This document shows, one piece after another, positions 37,717 to 47,010 of a stretch of 64,000 bases of DNA. Location: NCBI RefSeq assembly GCF_017776525.1, contig NZ_JACVEW010000013.1:37296-101295 (forward strand), read 5' to 3'. The stretch's first letter is position 1. Each line of letters opens with the position of its first letter. Position numbers and translations under genes: made by a program. This DNA is from Marinobacterium alkalitolerans (GTDB lineage Bacteria > Pseudomonadota > Gammaproteobacteria > Pseudomonadales > Balneatricaceae). The notes beneath the pieces are model-generated. The model ran no database searches. It was not told the origin of the DNA and saw only the letters and a program-made list of their open reading frames with translations.

Positions 37717-38996
37717 TGGTCGACAGCTCTACACTGCCCGCACAATGGGATCTGCCTCAATGGCTGCAGCACATTGAGGCTTGTCACCCCGCTGAAATTG
37801 AACTGGGTCTTGATCGTCTCAAGCAGGTTGCCGATCGCTTGGGCCTTAAGCTTGAGCGGTCATTCAAGGTCGTCGCCGGTGGCACGAACGGCAAGGGCTC
37901 CACCCTGGCGATGCTGGATGCCATTCTGCGCGAGTCAGGCCTGACTACCGGTCGTTACAGTTCGCCGCATTTTATCCATTACAGTGAGAGGGTGCTGTTG
38001 AACGGAGTTCCGGCGGAGGAACGGGCATTTTGTGATGCCTTTGTGCGGATCGAGCAGACCCGCGGCGACATACCCCTGACCTATTTCGAGTATGGCACGC
38101 TGGCAGCTCTGATCATCATGTCCGACGCCAACGTGGACGTGATGTTGCTCGAAGTTGGTCTGGGTGGGCGTCTGGATGCCGTTAATATCGTGGATGCTGA
38201 TCTGGCCATGGTGTCGACCATCGCGCTTGATCACACCGACTGGCTGGGCCCGGATCGTGAATCCATCGGGTATGAGAAGGCCGGTATCTTCCGCGCGGGT
38301 AAGCCGGCCCTTTGCGGTGACCCCGAACCGCCGGAATCACTGGTCAGGCATGCACGTGAACTGGGGGCTCTGCTGTTGGTTCGGAACCGGGATTTCCAGC
38401 TGGACGTGGTGTCGGATCACTGGTCCTGGAAAGGCACTGGTCCGGAAGGTGCGGTCAGCTACGAGTCTTTGCCCTTGCCGTGCCTGCCGTTGGCCAATGC
38501 GGCCATGGTTGTACAGGCAGTGCAGTTTTTGCCCTGGTCCATCTCTGCAGAGGCCATCCGTGCCGGACTGAAGGCAGCCACGCTTCCCGGCCGCATGCAG
38601 CGGGTGAGTTGGCGTGGCATCTCGCTGGTCCTGGATGTGGCACATAACCCGGAGGCCGCCGAGTATCTGGCTACACAGCTTGCACAAGCGGGTGGGGCAA
38701 GCCATCTGGTGTTGGGTATGATGCATGACAAGGACATTCCCAGTGTGCTGAGTGCACTGTGTAACTGTGTCGAACATTGGTACCCGGTCAAACTGGATGT
38801 ACCCAGAGCCGCAGATGTGAACACCCTGAAGGCGCATCTGGCATCTGCCGGTGTGGAGTCGGACCGGGTGCATACGCTGGGCAGGGTTGAAGATACACTT
38901 GAGGCGCTGGCAGCGTCCGGTGTTCAGGGACCTGTCGTGGTGGCAGGCTCTTTCTTTACGGTCGCGGACGCGCTCACGCATATCGCCAAAAGGTAG
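37716..38996 (+). CDS. folC: Bifunctional folylpolyglutamate/dihydrofolate synthase
   Basis: Adds glutamate to dihydropteroate and folates. The 426-residue protein has the P-loop GGTNGKGST (55-63), the YSSPHFIHYSERV segment, the EVGLGGRLDAVN motif and the late DVAHNPEA motif of the Mur-ligase-like family. It overlaps accD by 1 bp and is followed after 3 bp by the SPOR gene. Confidence 0.97.
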   Translation: MVDSSTLPAQWDLPQWLQHIEACHPAEIELGLDRLKQVADRLGLKLERSFKVVAGGTNGKGSTLAMLDAILRESGLTTGRYSSPHFIHYSERVLLNGVPAEERAFCDAFVRIEQTRGDIPLTYFEYGTLAALIIMSDANVDVMLLEVGLGGRLDAVNIVDADLAMVSTIALDHTDWLGPDRESIGYEKAGIFRAGKPALCGDPEPPESLVRHARELGALLLVRNRDFQLDVVSDHWSWKGTGPEGAVSYESLPLPCLPLANAAMVVQAVQFLPWSISAEAIRAGLKAATLPGRMQRVSWRGISLVLDVAHNPEAAEYLATQLAQAGGASHLVLGMMHDKDIPSVLSALCNCVEHWYPVKLDVPRAADVNTLKAHLASAGVESDRVHTLGRVEDTLEALAASGVQGPVVVAGSFFTVADALTHIAKR

Positions 38997-38999
38997 GCC

Positions 39000-39551
39000 A
39001 TGAAAGAACAGCACAAAAAGCAATTGATCGGTCTTGCTGCAGTACTGGTGTCGGCACTGGTTCTGTTTCCGCTTTTGCTTGATGGTTCTGGTTACCGTGA
39101 GCGCCACCTGCAGGATCGTATTCCGCCTGCCCCTGAAATGCCGGAACCGGCTCAGGTCAAGCAGGGATCTGAAGTGCTGCCTGATACCTCCAAACCGGCG
39201 CCTCCCTCACAACCTGCCGTGGTTGCGGTACCGGCACCGACCTTGCGTGATGCAGTCGAAGCTGCCGACCCGACCATTGATGCGACTCAGGACACCCCTG
39301 CGCTGGATGAGCAGCAGATCCCGGTCGCCTGGACGCTGCAACTGGCCAGCTTCCGTGATGAAGCAAATGCGCGTGCACTTCGGTCTGAGCTGATCGGCGA
39401 TGGGTATAAGGTCTACATCCGCAACGGGCCTGATCTGGTGCGTGTCTTTGTCGGGCCGGACATGCAGCGTTCCCGTCTTGAATCGCTGCAGGCGCGCCTG
39501 AAGAAGGACTACGCGCTTGATGGCATGATCGTACGTTTCTCCACGCAATGA
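39000..39551 (+). CDS. SPOR-domain membrane protein (DedD-like)
   Basis: A 183-residue bitopic protein: cytoplasmic KEQHKKQ, one transmembrane helix (about 9-26), a Pro-rich periplasmic linker, and a C-terminal SPOR domain (about 110-183, VAWTLQLASFRDEANARALRSEL). SPOR domains bind denuded septal peptidoglycan, so a cell-division role like that of DedD is probable. The folC-SPOR-cvpA order matches both E. coli (dedD) and Pseudomonas. Confidence 0.92.
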   Translation: MKEQHKKQLIGLAAVLVSALVLFPLLLDGSGYRERHLQDRIPPAPEMPEPAQVKQGSEVLPDTSKPAPPSQPAVVAVPAPTLRDAVEAADPTIDATQDTPALDEQQIPVAWTLQLASFRDEANARALRSELIGDGYKVYIRNGPDLVRVFVGPDMQRSRLESLQARLKKDYALDGMIVRFSTQ

Positions 39552-39618
39552 ATTCCCCCATTGGGTTGCCTGAGGGCCTCTGTTAGAATGCGACGCTGTT
39601 TCGATACGGGCGACAAGA

Positions 39619-40113
39619 ATGAATTGGGCTGACTGGACCATTATTGCGATTATCGCTATCTCAAGTCTTATGAGCCTCCGCAGAGGCTTTGTACGGGAAG
39701 CGATTTCCCTGTTGACCTGGGTGTCGGCATTCGTGCTGGCTCGCCTGTTCTCACCTTCGCTCAGCGTGCTGCTCGAGTCCTATATCGTGACACCATCCCT
39801 ACGATTGCTGGCAGCCTTTGCTATCCTGTTTATCATCACACTGATCGCCGGTGCACTGGTCGGCGCGCTCTTTTCGGCCCTGGTCAATGCGACCGGACTT
39901 ACCAGCTCTGATCGTGTGTTGGGCATGGGCTTTGGCGCCGTGCGTGGAGGCCTGGTGGTGGTCGTGATCGTTGCCCTGCTGGGAATGACGCCCGCGGTAC
40001 AGGATCACTGGTGGACCGAATCGGAACTTATCCCCCATTTTGTATTGCTTGAAGACTGGACTCGTCGGGTGGCGAGTGACGTTGGCGAAGCAATTTGGAA
40101 TCTGGGCCGTTGA
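39619..40113 (+). CDS. cvpA: Colicin V production family protein CvpA
   Basis: A 164-residue inner-membrane protein with four hydrophobic segments and the conserved start NWADWTIIAIIAISSLMSLRRGFVREA. CvpA is needed for colicin V secretion in E. coli and for envelope integrity elsewhere; its molecular role is not settled. It lies 50 bp upstream of purF, as in many gammaproteobacteria. Confidence 0.95.
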   Translation: MNWADWTIIAIIAISSLMSLRRGFVREAISLLTWVSAFVLARLFSPSLSVLLESYIVTPSLRLLAAFAILFIITLIAGALVGALFSALVNATGLTSSDRVLGMGFGAVRGGLVVVVIVALLGMTPAVQDHWWTESELIPHFVLLEDWTRRVASDVGEAIWNLGR

Positions 40114-40163
40114 TCGATCATCAGCGGCCAATTATAAAGTGACATCCTTCTGAGGTGGATTGA

Positions 40164-41690
40164 ATGTGCGGTATTGTCGGCATTGTTGCCAAGTCTTTCG
40201 TTAACCAGACGATCTTTGATGCGCTGACGGTTTTACAACACCGTGGCCAGGATGCTGCCGGCATGGTGACGTGTGAGGGTAACCGTTTCTTCCTGCGCAA
40301 GGATAACGGCCTTGTGAACGAAGTGTTCCGCACTCGACACATGAAAAAGCTCAACGGAAACATGGGCATCGGGCACGTGCGTTACCCAACGGCCGGCAGC
40401 TCAAGCTCGGCTGAAGCGCAGCCCTTTTATGTGAACTCGCCGTACGGTATCGCCCTGGCGCATAACGGCAACCTGACCAATGCCGATCAGCTGGCAGACG
40501 AAATCTTCCGCTCCGACCTGCGCCACATCAACACCACCTCAGACTCCGAAGTACTGCTGAACATCTTCGCGCATGAATTGCAGCGCATTGGCAAGCTGCA
40601 GCCCAGTGCTGATGACATCTTCCAGGCGGTCGAAAAGGTCCATGCCCGCTGTCAGGGGGGCTATGCCGTTGTTGCCATCATCACCGGTTACGGCATTGCG
40701 GCGTTCCGTGACCCCTGCGGCATTCGCCCGGTTGTATACGGCAAGCGTGTCACCGAACAGGGTGAAGAAGAGTACATGGTCGCGTCCGAGAGCGTTGCAC
40801 TGGATACGGCCGGTTTCGAGCTGGTGCGTGACCTGGAGCCGGGTGAGGCGATCTTTATTGATACCGAAGGCAAGGTTGCAACGCGTCAGTGCGCCAAAAC
40901 CAGCAAGATTGCGCCCTGCCTGTTTGAATACGTTTATCTGGCACGCCCGGACTCCATCATTGATGGCGTATCCGTGCACCACTCCCGCATGGAAATGGGG
41001 GTGAAGCTGGCAGAGAAAGTGAAACGCGAGATGCCGGATCATGACATTGATGTCATCATCCCGATTCCGGATACCAGCCGCACGGCCGCTCTGGAAATGG
41101 CCAATGCACTGGGCGTTACCTTCCGCGAAGGCTTTATCAAGAACCGCTATATCGGTCGGACCTTTATCATGCCCGGCCAGACCCTGCGCAAGAAATCGGT
41201 CCGGCAGAAGCTCAACCCGATTCAGGCGGAGTTCCGTGACAAGGTTGTCATGCTGGTTGATGACTCGATCGTGCGGGGTACCACCTCCAAGCAGATCGTT
41301 CAGATGGCACGTGAAGCCGGCGCTCGCAAGGTCTACTTTGCTTCGGCTGCGCCAGAAGTGCGGTATCCCAATGTGTACGGCATCGACATGCCGTCTGCCA
41401 CCGAGCTGGTTGCGCATGGCCGCACAGCGAAGGAAGTCGGCGACTATATCGGCTGTGACTGGATGCTGTATCAGGATCTGCAGGATCTCAAGGACTCTGT
41501 CAGCTGCTTCAATGAATCCATTCGCGAGTTTGATACCTGTGTATTCAACGGTCAGTATGTGACCGGTACGGTGGATGAAGACTACTTGGCGCGTATCGAT
41601 GCCAAGCGCAATGACGGCGCCAAACAGGCAGATACCAGTAAAACTGAAGACGGCAATGAGTCTGCCGATCTGCACAGCAAGATTGATTGA
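40164..41690 (+). CDS. purF: Amidophosphoribosyltransferase
   Basis: First committed step of purine synthesis. The 508-residue protein starts MCGIVGIV with the N-terminal nucleophile C2 of the glutaminase domain. The phosphoribosyltransferase domain carries the PRPP motif [19 protein letters not shown] (about 355-373). Length matches E. coli PurF (505). metZ starts 9 bp after its stop. Confidence 0.98.
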   Translation: MCGIVGIVAKSFVNQTIFDALTVLQHRGQDAAGMVTCEGNRFFLRKDNGLVNEVFRTRHMKKLNGNMGIGHVRYPTAGSSSSAEAQPFYVNSPYGIALAHNGNLTNADQLADEIFRSDLRHINTTSDSEVLLNIFAHELQRIGKLQPSADDIFQAVEKVHARCQGGYAVVAIITGYGIAAFRDPCGIRPVVYGKRVTEQGEEEYMVASESVALDTAGFELVRDLEPGEAIFIDTEGKVATRQCAKTSKIAPCLFEYVYLARPDSIIDGVSVHHSRMEMGVKLAEKVKREMPDHDIDVIIPIPDTSRTAALEMANALGVTFREGFIKNRYIGRTFIMPGQTLRKKSVRQKLNPIQAEFRDKVVMLVDDSIVRGTTSKQIVQMAREAGARKVYFASAAPEVRYPNVYGIDMPSATELVAHGRTAKEVGDYIGCDWMLYQDLQDLKDSVSCFNESIREFDTCVFNGQYVTGTVDEDYLARIDAKRNDGAKQADTSKTEDGNESADLHSKID

Positions 41691-41699
41691 GGTCGGTTG

Positions 41700-42923
41700 A
41701 TGAGCCAGTCCAGTTACGAAAGGGATGCGCGCATCCAGTTTACCGCTGACCCTGATTGCGGTGTTGAAACCCTGGCCGTCAGAGCCGGTCAAAGCCGTAC
41801 TGCTGAGGGTGAGCATTCGGATGCCATTTTCGCGACCTCGAGCTTTGTGTTTTCCAGCGCGCGTGAAGCGGCGGCACGTTTTGGCGGTGATGAGGACGGG
41901 AATATCTACTCCCGCTTTACCAACCCGACGGTGCAGGCGTTTGAAGAGCGTATTGCGGCTCTGGAAGGCGGAGAGCGTGCCGTTGCGACGTCGTCCGGCA
42001 TGGCTGCCATTCTGAATCTGGGGCTGGCCCTGTTGCAACAGGGAGATCACGTGGTCTGCTCGCGCAGTGTGTTCGGCTCCACGGTGTCCCTGTTCAACAA
42101 GTACCTGTTCCGTGCCGGCATCACCACGACTTTTGTCGACCCGGTTGATACCGCTGCCTGGGAAGCGGCAGTGACAGACAAGACGCGCATGTTCTTCATG
42201 GAAACACCGTCCAACCCGCTTGCCGAGTTGAGCGATATTGGCGCAATTGCCGAAATCGCCCACCGTCACGATGCGCTGGTTGTGGTCGATAACTGTTTCC
42301 TGACGCCGGCACTCCAGCGTCCGCTGGAGCTGGGTGCCGATATTGTCATGCATTCGGCAACCAAGTACCTGGATGGTCAGGGCCGATGTGTCGGTGGCGT
42401 TCTGGTGGGCCGAGACAAGGAGATGGAAGAGGTCTTTGGTCTGGTCAGAACCGGTGGCGCCTGTCTGAGCCCGTTTAATGCCTGGGTGTTTCTGAAAGGA
42501 CTGGAAACCCTGCCGCTGAGAATGCGCGCGCACAGCGAAAATGCACTCGAAATCGCACGCTGGCTCAAGCAGCAGCCCGGTATTCGCAAGGTGTACTATT
42601 CAGGGCTGGAGGATCACCCTCAGCACTCGCTTGCCTGCAAGCAGCAAAAGGCCTTCGGTGGTGTGCTGGCCTTTGAGGTCGACGGTGAGCGTGAGGAAGC
42701 CTGGCGCTTTATCGATGCCACCGAGATGGTGTCCATCACCGGCAACCTGGGAGATGTGAAATCCACGATTACTCATCCGGCAACCACGACTCACGGTCGC
42801 ATGAGTCCGGAAGAGCGTGCAGCGGCCGGTATTCGTGAAGGCTTGATCCGTTTCTCGGTTGGCCTTGAAGCCATCGACGATATCAAGGCTGACCTTCAAC
42901 GCGGCCTGAATGCCCTGCGATAA
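41700..42923 (+). CDS. metZ: O-succinylhomoserine sulfhydrylase
   Basis: PLP enzyme that makes homocysteine directly from O-succinylhomoserine and sulfide. The protein has about 407 residues, with the PLP-binding lysine in HSATKYLDGQGR and conserved SSGMAAI and ETPSNP segments. It belongs to the Cys/Met-metabolism family. The MetZ call, rather than cystathionine synthase, rests on the NCFLTPALQRPLELGAD region and on the purF-metZ order shared with Pseudomonas. ATG 41700 is used; TTG 41697 precedes it in frame. Confidence 0.93.
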   Translation: MSQSSYERDARIQFTADPDCGVETLAVRAGQSRTAEGEHSDAIFATSSFVFSSAREAAARFGGDEDGNIYSRFTNPTVQAFEERIAALEGGERAVATSSGMAAILNLGLALLQQGDHVVCSRSVFGSTVSLFNKYLFRAGITTTFVDPVDTAAWEAAVTDKTRMFFMETPSNPLAELSDIGAIAEIAHRHDALVVVDNCFLTPALQRPLELGADIVMHSATKYLDGQGRCVGGVLVGRDKEMEEVFGLVRTGGACLSPFNAWVFLKGLETLPLRMRAHSENALEIARWLKQQPGIRKVYYSGLEDHPQHSLACKQQKAFGGVLAFEVDGEREEAWRFIDATEMVSITGNLGDVKSTITHPATTTHGRMSPEERAAAGIREGLIRFSVGLEAIDDIKADLQRGLNALR

Positions 42924-42976
42924 GCCTGCGGGGTCGCGTATCCGATGGCCCCTTTCATAGCTCAGCTGTAACATTC

Positions 42977-43939
42977 ATGAAAATACATCTTGCGCCAATG
43001 GAAGGGGTGCTGGATCACATTCTGCGTGATCTGCTGACCCGTATTCCGGGTATTGACCTCTGTGTGACCGAGTTTATCCGCGTAACAGACCGGCTACTGC
43101 CCCGGTCTGTTTTCCGTCGCCTTGCCCCAGAGCTGGAGCAGGGCAGTCAAACGACCAGTGGCGTACCCGTATGGGTGCAATTGCTTGGGAATGATCCCGC
43201 TGCAATGGGCGAAAATGCCGTTCGGGCCTCAGCACTTGGGGCGCCGGGTATTGATCTCAACTTTGGCTGCCCGGCCAAAACGGTCAACAAGAGCCGTGGC
43301 GGTGCCATTCTTCTAAAGGACCCTGAAGAGGTATATCAGATTGCGGCGGGTGTTCGTCGGGCCTTGCCGGCAGAAGTTCCGCTCAGTGGCAAGATGCGGC
43401 TGGGGTTCCACGACAAGTCACTGGCCATCGAGAACGCTCAGGCACTGGAAGCAGCGGGTGTCATGCGCGTCACTGTGCATGCCCGTACCAAAGTGGAGGG
43501 ATACCGTCCTCCGGCATACTGGGAGTGGATTGCCCGCATCCGCGAAGCGATTGCTCCGCCCGTAATTGCCAATGGCGATATCTGGACAGTGGAGGATCTG
43601 CACCGGTGTCGCGAGGTATCCGGCTGCGAGGATGTGATGATCGGGCGTGGTCTGATCGCAAACCCATTCCTGGCTCTGGCGGCACGCGATCCCGAGCGAA
43701 ACTGCTCAGCAGAACAGACCTGGCCCGAGATGCTCAGGATGCTGTCGGTCTATCATCAAGCTGTCAGCGAGCGCCTTGAGCCGCGCCATGTAAACGGGCG
43801 AACCAAGCAGTGGTTGCGCATGATGCAAAGACACTATCCGCAAGCGGTCGCCCTCTTCGAGCAGGTTCGAGCCGAGCGTGATCCCGAAGCGTTGAAGCAG
43901 GTGCTGCAGCAGGCGTCAGTCGCCAATCCTGACCGGTAG
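42977..43939 (+). CDS. dusC: tRNA-dihydrouridine(16) synthase DusC
   Basis: FMN-dependent reduction of uridine 16 in tRNA. The 320-residue protein starts MKIHLAPMEGVLDH, where LAPMEG is typical of DusC. Catalytic C98 is in NFGCPAKTVNKSRGGA, and HARTKVEGY follows. Its 3' end overlaps the tail of the minus-strand amrS gene by 24 bp. Confidence 0.95.
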   Translation: MKIHLAPMEGVLDHILRDLLTRIPGIDLCVTEFIRVTDRLLPRSVFRRLAPELEQGSQTTSGVPVWVQLLGNDPAAMGENAVRASALGAPGIDLNFGCPAKTVNKSRGGAILLKDPEEVYQIAAGVRRALPAEVPLSGKMRLGFHDKSLAIENAQALEAAGVMRVTVHARTKVEGYRPPAYWEWIARIREAIAPPVIANGDIWTVEDLHRCREVSGCEDVMIGRGLIANPFLALAARDPERNCSAEQTWPEMLRMLSVYHQAVSERLEPRHVNGRTKQWLRMMQRHYPQAVALFEQVRAERDPEALKQVLQQASVANPDR

Positions 43940-44995
43940 ACGCCGGGCACCCCAGTGGCCCGGTTGCGGCTCCAGATAGCCTGCCAGCGGGTGTCCGCAG
44001 TGACGGCAGCATCCCCGTTGATCGAGATTCCAGGCGGTGAGGGTATAGCCCGCACGCTGGATAAGCGGCTCGTGGCAGGCAATGCAGTAGGTTGTGTTGC
44101 CTTCCCGGTCGGGCAGGTTGCCGGTATAGACAAATGCGAGCCCTTCCTCCAGTGCGATCTGACGTGCGCGCCTGAGTGTTGAAAGCGGCGTGGAAGGATG
44201 GTCCAGCATTTTCCAGTCCGGGTGGAAGGCCGTGAAGTGCAGCGGGACTTCCGGGCCGAGCTGCTCAGCCACCCAGCGGCTCAGTTGTCTGATCTCCGCA
44301 TCGGAGTCGTTTTCGCCCGGTATCAGCAGCGTCGTAATCTCCAGCCATACGTCTGTGTCATGGTGGATATAGGCCAGCGTGTCCAGTACCGGGGCGAGAG
44401 AGCCGCCACAAATCTTTTTGTAGAACGACTCGGTGAACGCCTTGAGGTCAATGTTGGCCGCATCCATATGGGCATAAAACTCACGCCGCGGTTCGGGCGT
44501 TACATAGCCGGCGCTGACAGCAACGCTTTTGATCCCCAGTTCGCGGCAGGCCTGTGCCACATCGACTGCATATTCATGAAAAATCACCGGGTCATTGTAG
44601 GTAAAGGCGATGCTGCGGCAGTCATAACGCTGTGCCGTGCGGGCCAGTGCTTCGGGGGAAGCGCTGTCGCTCAGGCGGGCGGTTTCCCGCGAGCGGCTGA
44701 TATCCCAGTTCTGACAGAACCGACAGGCAAGGTTGCAGCCGGCCGTGCCAAAAGACAGTACCGGTGTGCCGGGTAAGAAGTGGTTCAGCGGTTTTTTCTC
44801 GATCGGATCTATACAGAAGCCGCTGGACAGGCCATAGCTGTAGAGTTTGATCTCATCGTCCTCACGGCCACGCACGAAACACAATCCCCGCTGGCCCGGG
44901 TTAAGCTGACAAAAGCGCGGGCACAGATCACATTGCAATTTGCCGTTCTCAAGCCGGTGCCAGAATCGGCCCGTGACGGTGTGACGCTGATCCAT
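43916..44995 (-). CDS. amrS: AmmeMemoRadiSam system radical SAM enzyme
   Basis: A 359-residue radical SAM protein. The cluster motif is C87-x3-C91-x2-C94 (GCNLACRFCQNW). Extra cysteines occur at C22, C25, C29 and C39, and in a C-terminal CxxC pair followed by CCRHCG that may bind zinc or a second cluster. This is the usual architecture of AmrS, related to pyruvate formate-lyase activators. It diverges from amrB and amrA; the trio is conserved in bacteria and archaea but its reaction is not established. Its tail overlaps dusC by 24 bp. Confidence 0.93.
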   Translation of the reverse strand: MDQRHTVTGRFWHRLENGKLQCDLCPRFCQLNPGQRGLCFVRGREDDEIKLYSYGLSSGFCIDPIEKKPLNHFLPGTPVLSFGTAGCNLACRFCQNWDISRSRETARLSDSASPEALARTAQRYDCRSIAFTYNDPVIFHEYAVDVAQACRELGIKSVAVSAGYVTPEPRREFYAHMDAANIDLKAFTESFYKKICGGSLAPVLDTLAYIHHDTDVWLEITTLLIPGENDSDAEIRQLSRWVAEQLGPEVPLHFTAFHPDWKMLDHPSTPLSTLRRARQIALEEGLAFVYTGNLPDREGNTTYCIACHEPLIQRAGYTLTAWNLDQRGCCRHCGHPLAGYLEPQPGHWGARRLPVRIGD

Positions 44996-45013
44996 AAGCT
45001 GGCTCCTTCGTGT

Positions 45014-45030
45014 CTATACTCACACTATAG
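45014..45030. promoter_or_regulatory. Inverted repeat in the amrS/amrB divergent region
   Basis: CTATA-N7-TATAG (45014-45018 and 45026-45030). On the plus strand TATACT (45015-45020) and on the minus strand TATAGT (45024-45029) look like overlapping -10 boxes. It may be a shared operator or opposed promoters. No clear -35 boxes are seen. Confidence 0.4.
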
Positions 45031-45067
45031 ATCAGGTCATTGAGCACAGATTATCAGGGGGTGCCAA

Positions 45068-45868
45068 ATGCAGCTTTCAGTCCGGCCTGCCGCTGTTGCA
45101 GGTCTTTTTTATCCGGGCAATCCCGTGGAGCTTGAGCAGATGGTGGATCAGTTGCTGGACAGTTCACCTGAGCCCGGAGAGCTTCCGCGCTGCCCGAAGG
45201 CATTCGTTGTGCCTCATGCGGGGCTGGTCTATTCCGGCTCTACGGCAGCCCTGGCCTACCGGCAGATCGAGCGCTGGCAATCAGAGGCGGAGTGGGATCA
45301 GGTTGTTATTCTGGGGCCCAACCACCGTAAGCCGTTGAGGGGGATGGCCGGTGTTGAAGAAGAGGCCTGGAACACCCCGATGGGCACCTGCAAAACGGCT
45401 CTTGCGCTTGAGCAGCGTTTGCAAACACATTTTGACTTGCCGACCAGACCCGATGTGCATCAACTGGAGCATTGCATTGAGGTGCAACTGCCGTTCCTCA
45501 AGCGTGTTCTCCCCGATGCGGAGCTGTTGCCGATTCTGGTAGGGCAGGCTACGGTTGAAGAGGTGGCGAATCTGATCCAGGAAGTCTGGCAGCAGCCACA
45601 TGTATTGCTCATCATCAGCAGTGATTTGAGCCATTATCACCCCTGGAGCGAGGCGCAGACACTGGATGCTGCAACAACCGGCATGATTTGCAGCCGTATT
45701 CCTGAGCTTGAATCGCAACAGGCCTGTGGCTTTCATGCCCTGAACGGGCTCCTGTACGCTGCTCGAGCACAGGGCCTTTCAGTTGATTGCCTGGGGCAGA
45801 CAACGTCCGGTGATACCGCCGGCAGCAAAGAGAGTGTGGTGGGGTATGGTGCCTATGTCTGCTATTGA
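45068..45868 (+). CDS. amrB: AmmeMemoRadiSam system protein B (Memo-like)
   Basis: A 266-residue protein of the MEMO family, related to class III extradiol dioxygenases. It keeps the family metal-site segments: PHAGLVYSG, GPNHR, LEHCIEVQLPFL and SSDLSHYH, plus CGF near the C-terminus. Human MEMO1 is known to bind metals; the bacterial function is unknown. It overlaps amrA by 14 bp and faces amrS, so the three probably act together. Confidence 0.93.
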   Translation: MQLSVRPAAVAGLFYPGNPVELEQMVDQLLDSSPEPGELPRCPKAFVVPHAGLVYSGSTAALAYRQIERWQSEAEWDQVVILGPNHRKPLRGMAGVEEEAWNTPMGTCKTALALEQRLQTHFDLPTRPDVHQLEHCIEVQLPFLKRVLPDAELLPILVGQATVEEVANLIQEVWQQPHVLLIISSDLSHYHPWSEAQTLDAATTGMICSRIPELESQQACGFHALNGLLYAARAQGLSVDCLGQTTSGDTAGSKESVVGYGAYVCY

Positions 45869-46442
45869 AGCGAGTCACTGTAAACGCATACTCGGGCTTG
45901 CGCGTCAGGCCATTGCTACAGCACTGGCGGGCAAGCCTGTTTCCGGTATTGATACCTCATCAGGGTCAGACGGGCTGCTGGACGAAAGGCTGGCCTGTTT
46001 TGTCACGCTGGAAAGTGAAGGGCGCCTGAGGGGATGCATCGGCTCCCTGCAGCCAAATCGAAGGCTGGCGGAAGAGATCGTGCACAACGCGATTCAGGCT
46101 GCGCTGCATGATCCGCGGTTTTTGCCCTTGTCACCGGATGAGCCTGTGCGCATTCAGGTGTCAGTCCTCTCGCCACTGGAGCCGCTGGCGTTTGCAAGCG
46201 AGGCCGAGCTGCTTGAGCAGCTTCGCCCCGGCAGGGATGGGCTGCTGATCAGTCAGGGTATCGCGCAGTCGACCTTCTTACCGGATGTCTGGCGTCACTT
46301 TGGAGCGCCACAGGCCTTTTTGCAGGCGCTCAAGCAAAAGGGCGGGATGAGGCTGGAAGAAACCGACGCCAGTACCCTGAGGGCCTGGCGCTATACGACT
46401 CGCTGCTGCGAGGAGGCTTCTGAAAAACCAGTGGGGTGTTGA
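45855..46442 (+). CDS. amrA: AmmeMemoRadiSam system protein A (AMMECR1 domain)
   Basis: From ATG 45855 this gives 195 residues, starting MSAIEASHCKRILGLARQ. The AMMECR1 hallmark LRGCIGSL is present, with FVTLESEGRLRGCIG around 50-65, followed by ISVLSPLEPL-like VSVLSPLEPL. Earlier in-frame starts lie deeper inside amrB. Function is unknown; it forms the third part of the AmmeMemoRadiSam set. It converges on the DUF2185 gene with an 8-bp gap. Confidence 0.93.
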   Translation: MSAIEASHCKRILGLARQAIATALAGKPVSGIDTSSGSDGLLDERLACFVTLESEGRLRGCIGSLQPNRRLAEEIVHNAIQAALHDPRFLPLSPDEPVRIQVSVLSPLEPLAFASEAELLEQLRPGRDGLLISQGIAQSTFLPDVWRHFGAPQAFLQALKQKGGMRLEETDASTLRAWRYTTRCCEEASEKPVGC

Positions 46443-46450
46443 AAGGCGCT

Positions 46451-46873
46451 TCAGGAACCCTCGCGTGTATCGGCGAAGCGGTCCACATCGTTGGTGATTT
46501 CAACGTCTACTTTCGGGGCAGGGATGCGGAAGTCATAGACACGCTCCCAGCCCTCTGAATCGGGGGTGCGTTCCCAAACCGTGCCTGCGTTGTATTCAAC
46601 CAGTTCGGTCAGCGACGGGTCGAGCTGGCAGATGCGCTCCAGAGGAATGGGCATCATATTGATCAACTCGTTTTCCAGAAATTCCTCGGTTTCGTAGCCG
46701 GTGAACATGCGCCAGCCGGTGTCATTCAGGTGTTCCGGAACCGTCTTGTACATGAAACGAATCGGCAGCTTCTCTTCCAGAAGCAGGCGAGACACCAGTG
46801 CAAGATAACCGTTTTTGGTTTGCGCGGTTTCCTGTTCCTGTGTAACGGGCTGATCGGGATCGTTGGAATGCAT
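46451..46873 (-). CDS. DUF2185 (Imm33-like) protein
   Basis: A 140-residue acidic soluble protein. The DUF2185 pattern is visible as VSRLLLEEKLPIRFMYKTVP, then DTGWRMFTGYETEEFLEN. Such domains occur in stand-alone proteins and as predicted immunity proteins (Imm33-type). No toxin gene lies nearby, so immunity is not supported here. ATG 46871-46873 is chosen because GGAG ends 5 bp upstream; a TTG nine codons earlier lacks this. It lies downstream of acnB, separated by the acnB terminator. Confidence 0.8.
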   Translation of the reverse strand: MHSNDPDQPVTQEQETAQTKNGYLALVSRLLLEEKLPIRFMYKTVPEHLNDTGWRMFTGYETEEFLENELINMMPIPLERICQLDPSLTELVEYNAGTVWERTPDSEGWERVYDFRIPAPKVDVEITNDVDRFADTREGS

Positions 46874-46950
46874 GGAATCTCCAGTTTGTGGCTCACTCAA
46901 AACGATACGCGGGGAGCAGTATATCAGTTCAAGGGAGCAAGTCAGAAAAC

Positions 46951-46976
46951 AAAAACCCCGTCACAGGGACGGGGTT
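46951..46976 (-). terminator. Rho-independent terminator of acnB
   Basis: Read on the minus strand, AACCCCGTC and GACGGGGTT (46954-46962 and 46968-46976) form a 9-bp stem with a 5-base loop, running into TTTTTGTTTT. It lies 34 bp after the acnB stop codon. Confidence 0.9.
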
Positions 46977-47010
46977 TGTTCAGCGCTGGGGTATCCGGAG
47001 ATACCGGCTA

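Noticed and set aside
40539..42533. 664-codon open frame on the minus strand opposite purF and metZ
   Set aside because: Both opposite genes are intact and conserved. The frame spans two unrelated genes and encodes nothing recognisable.
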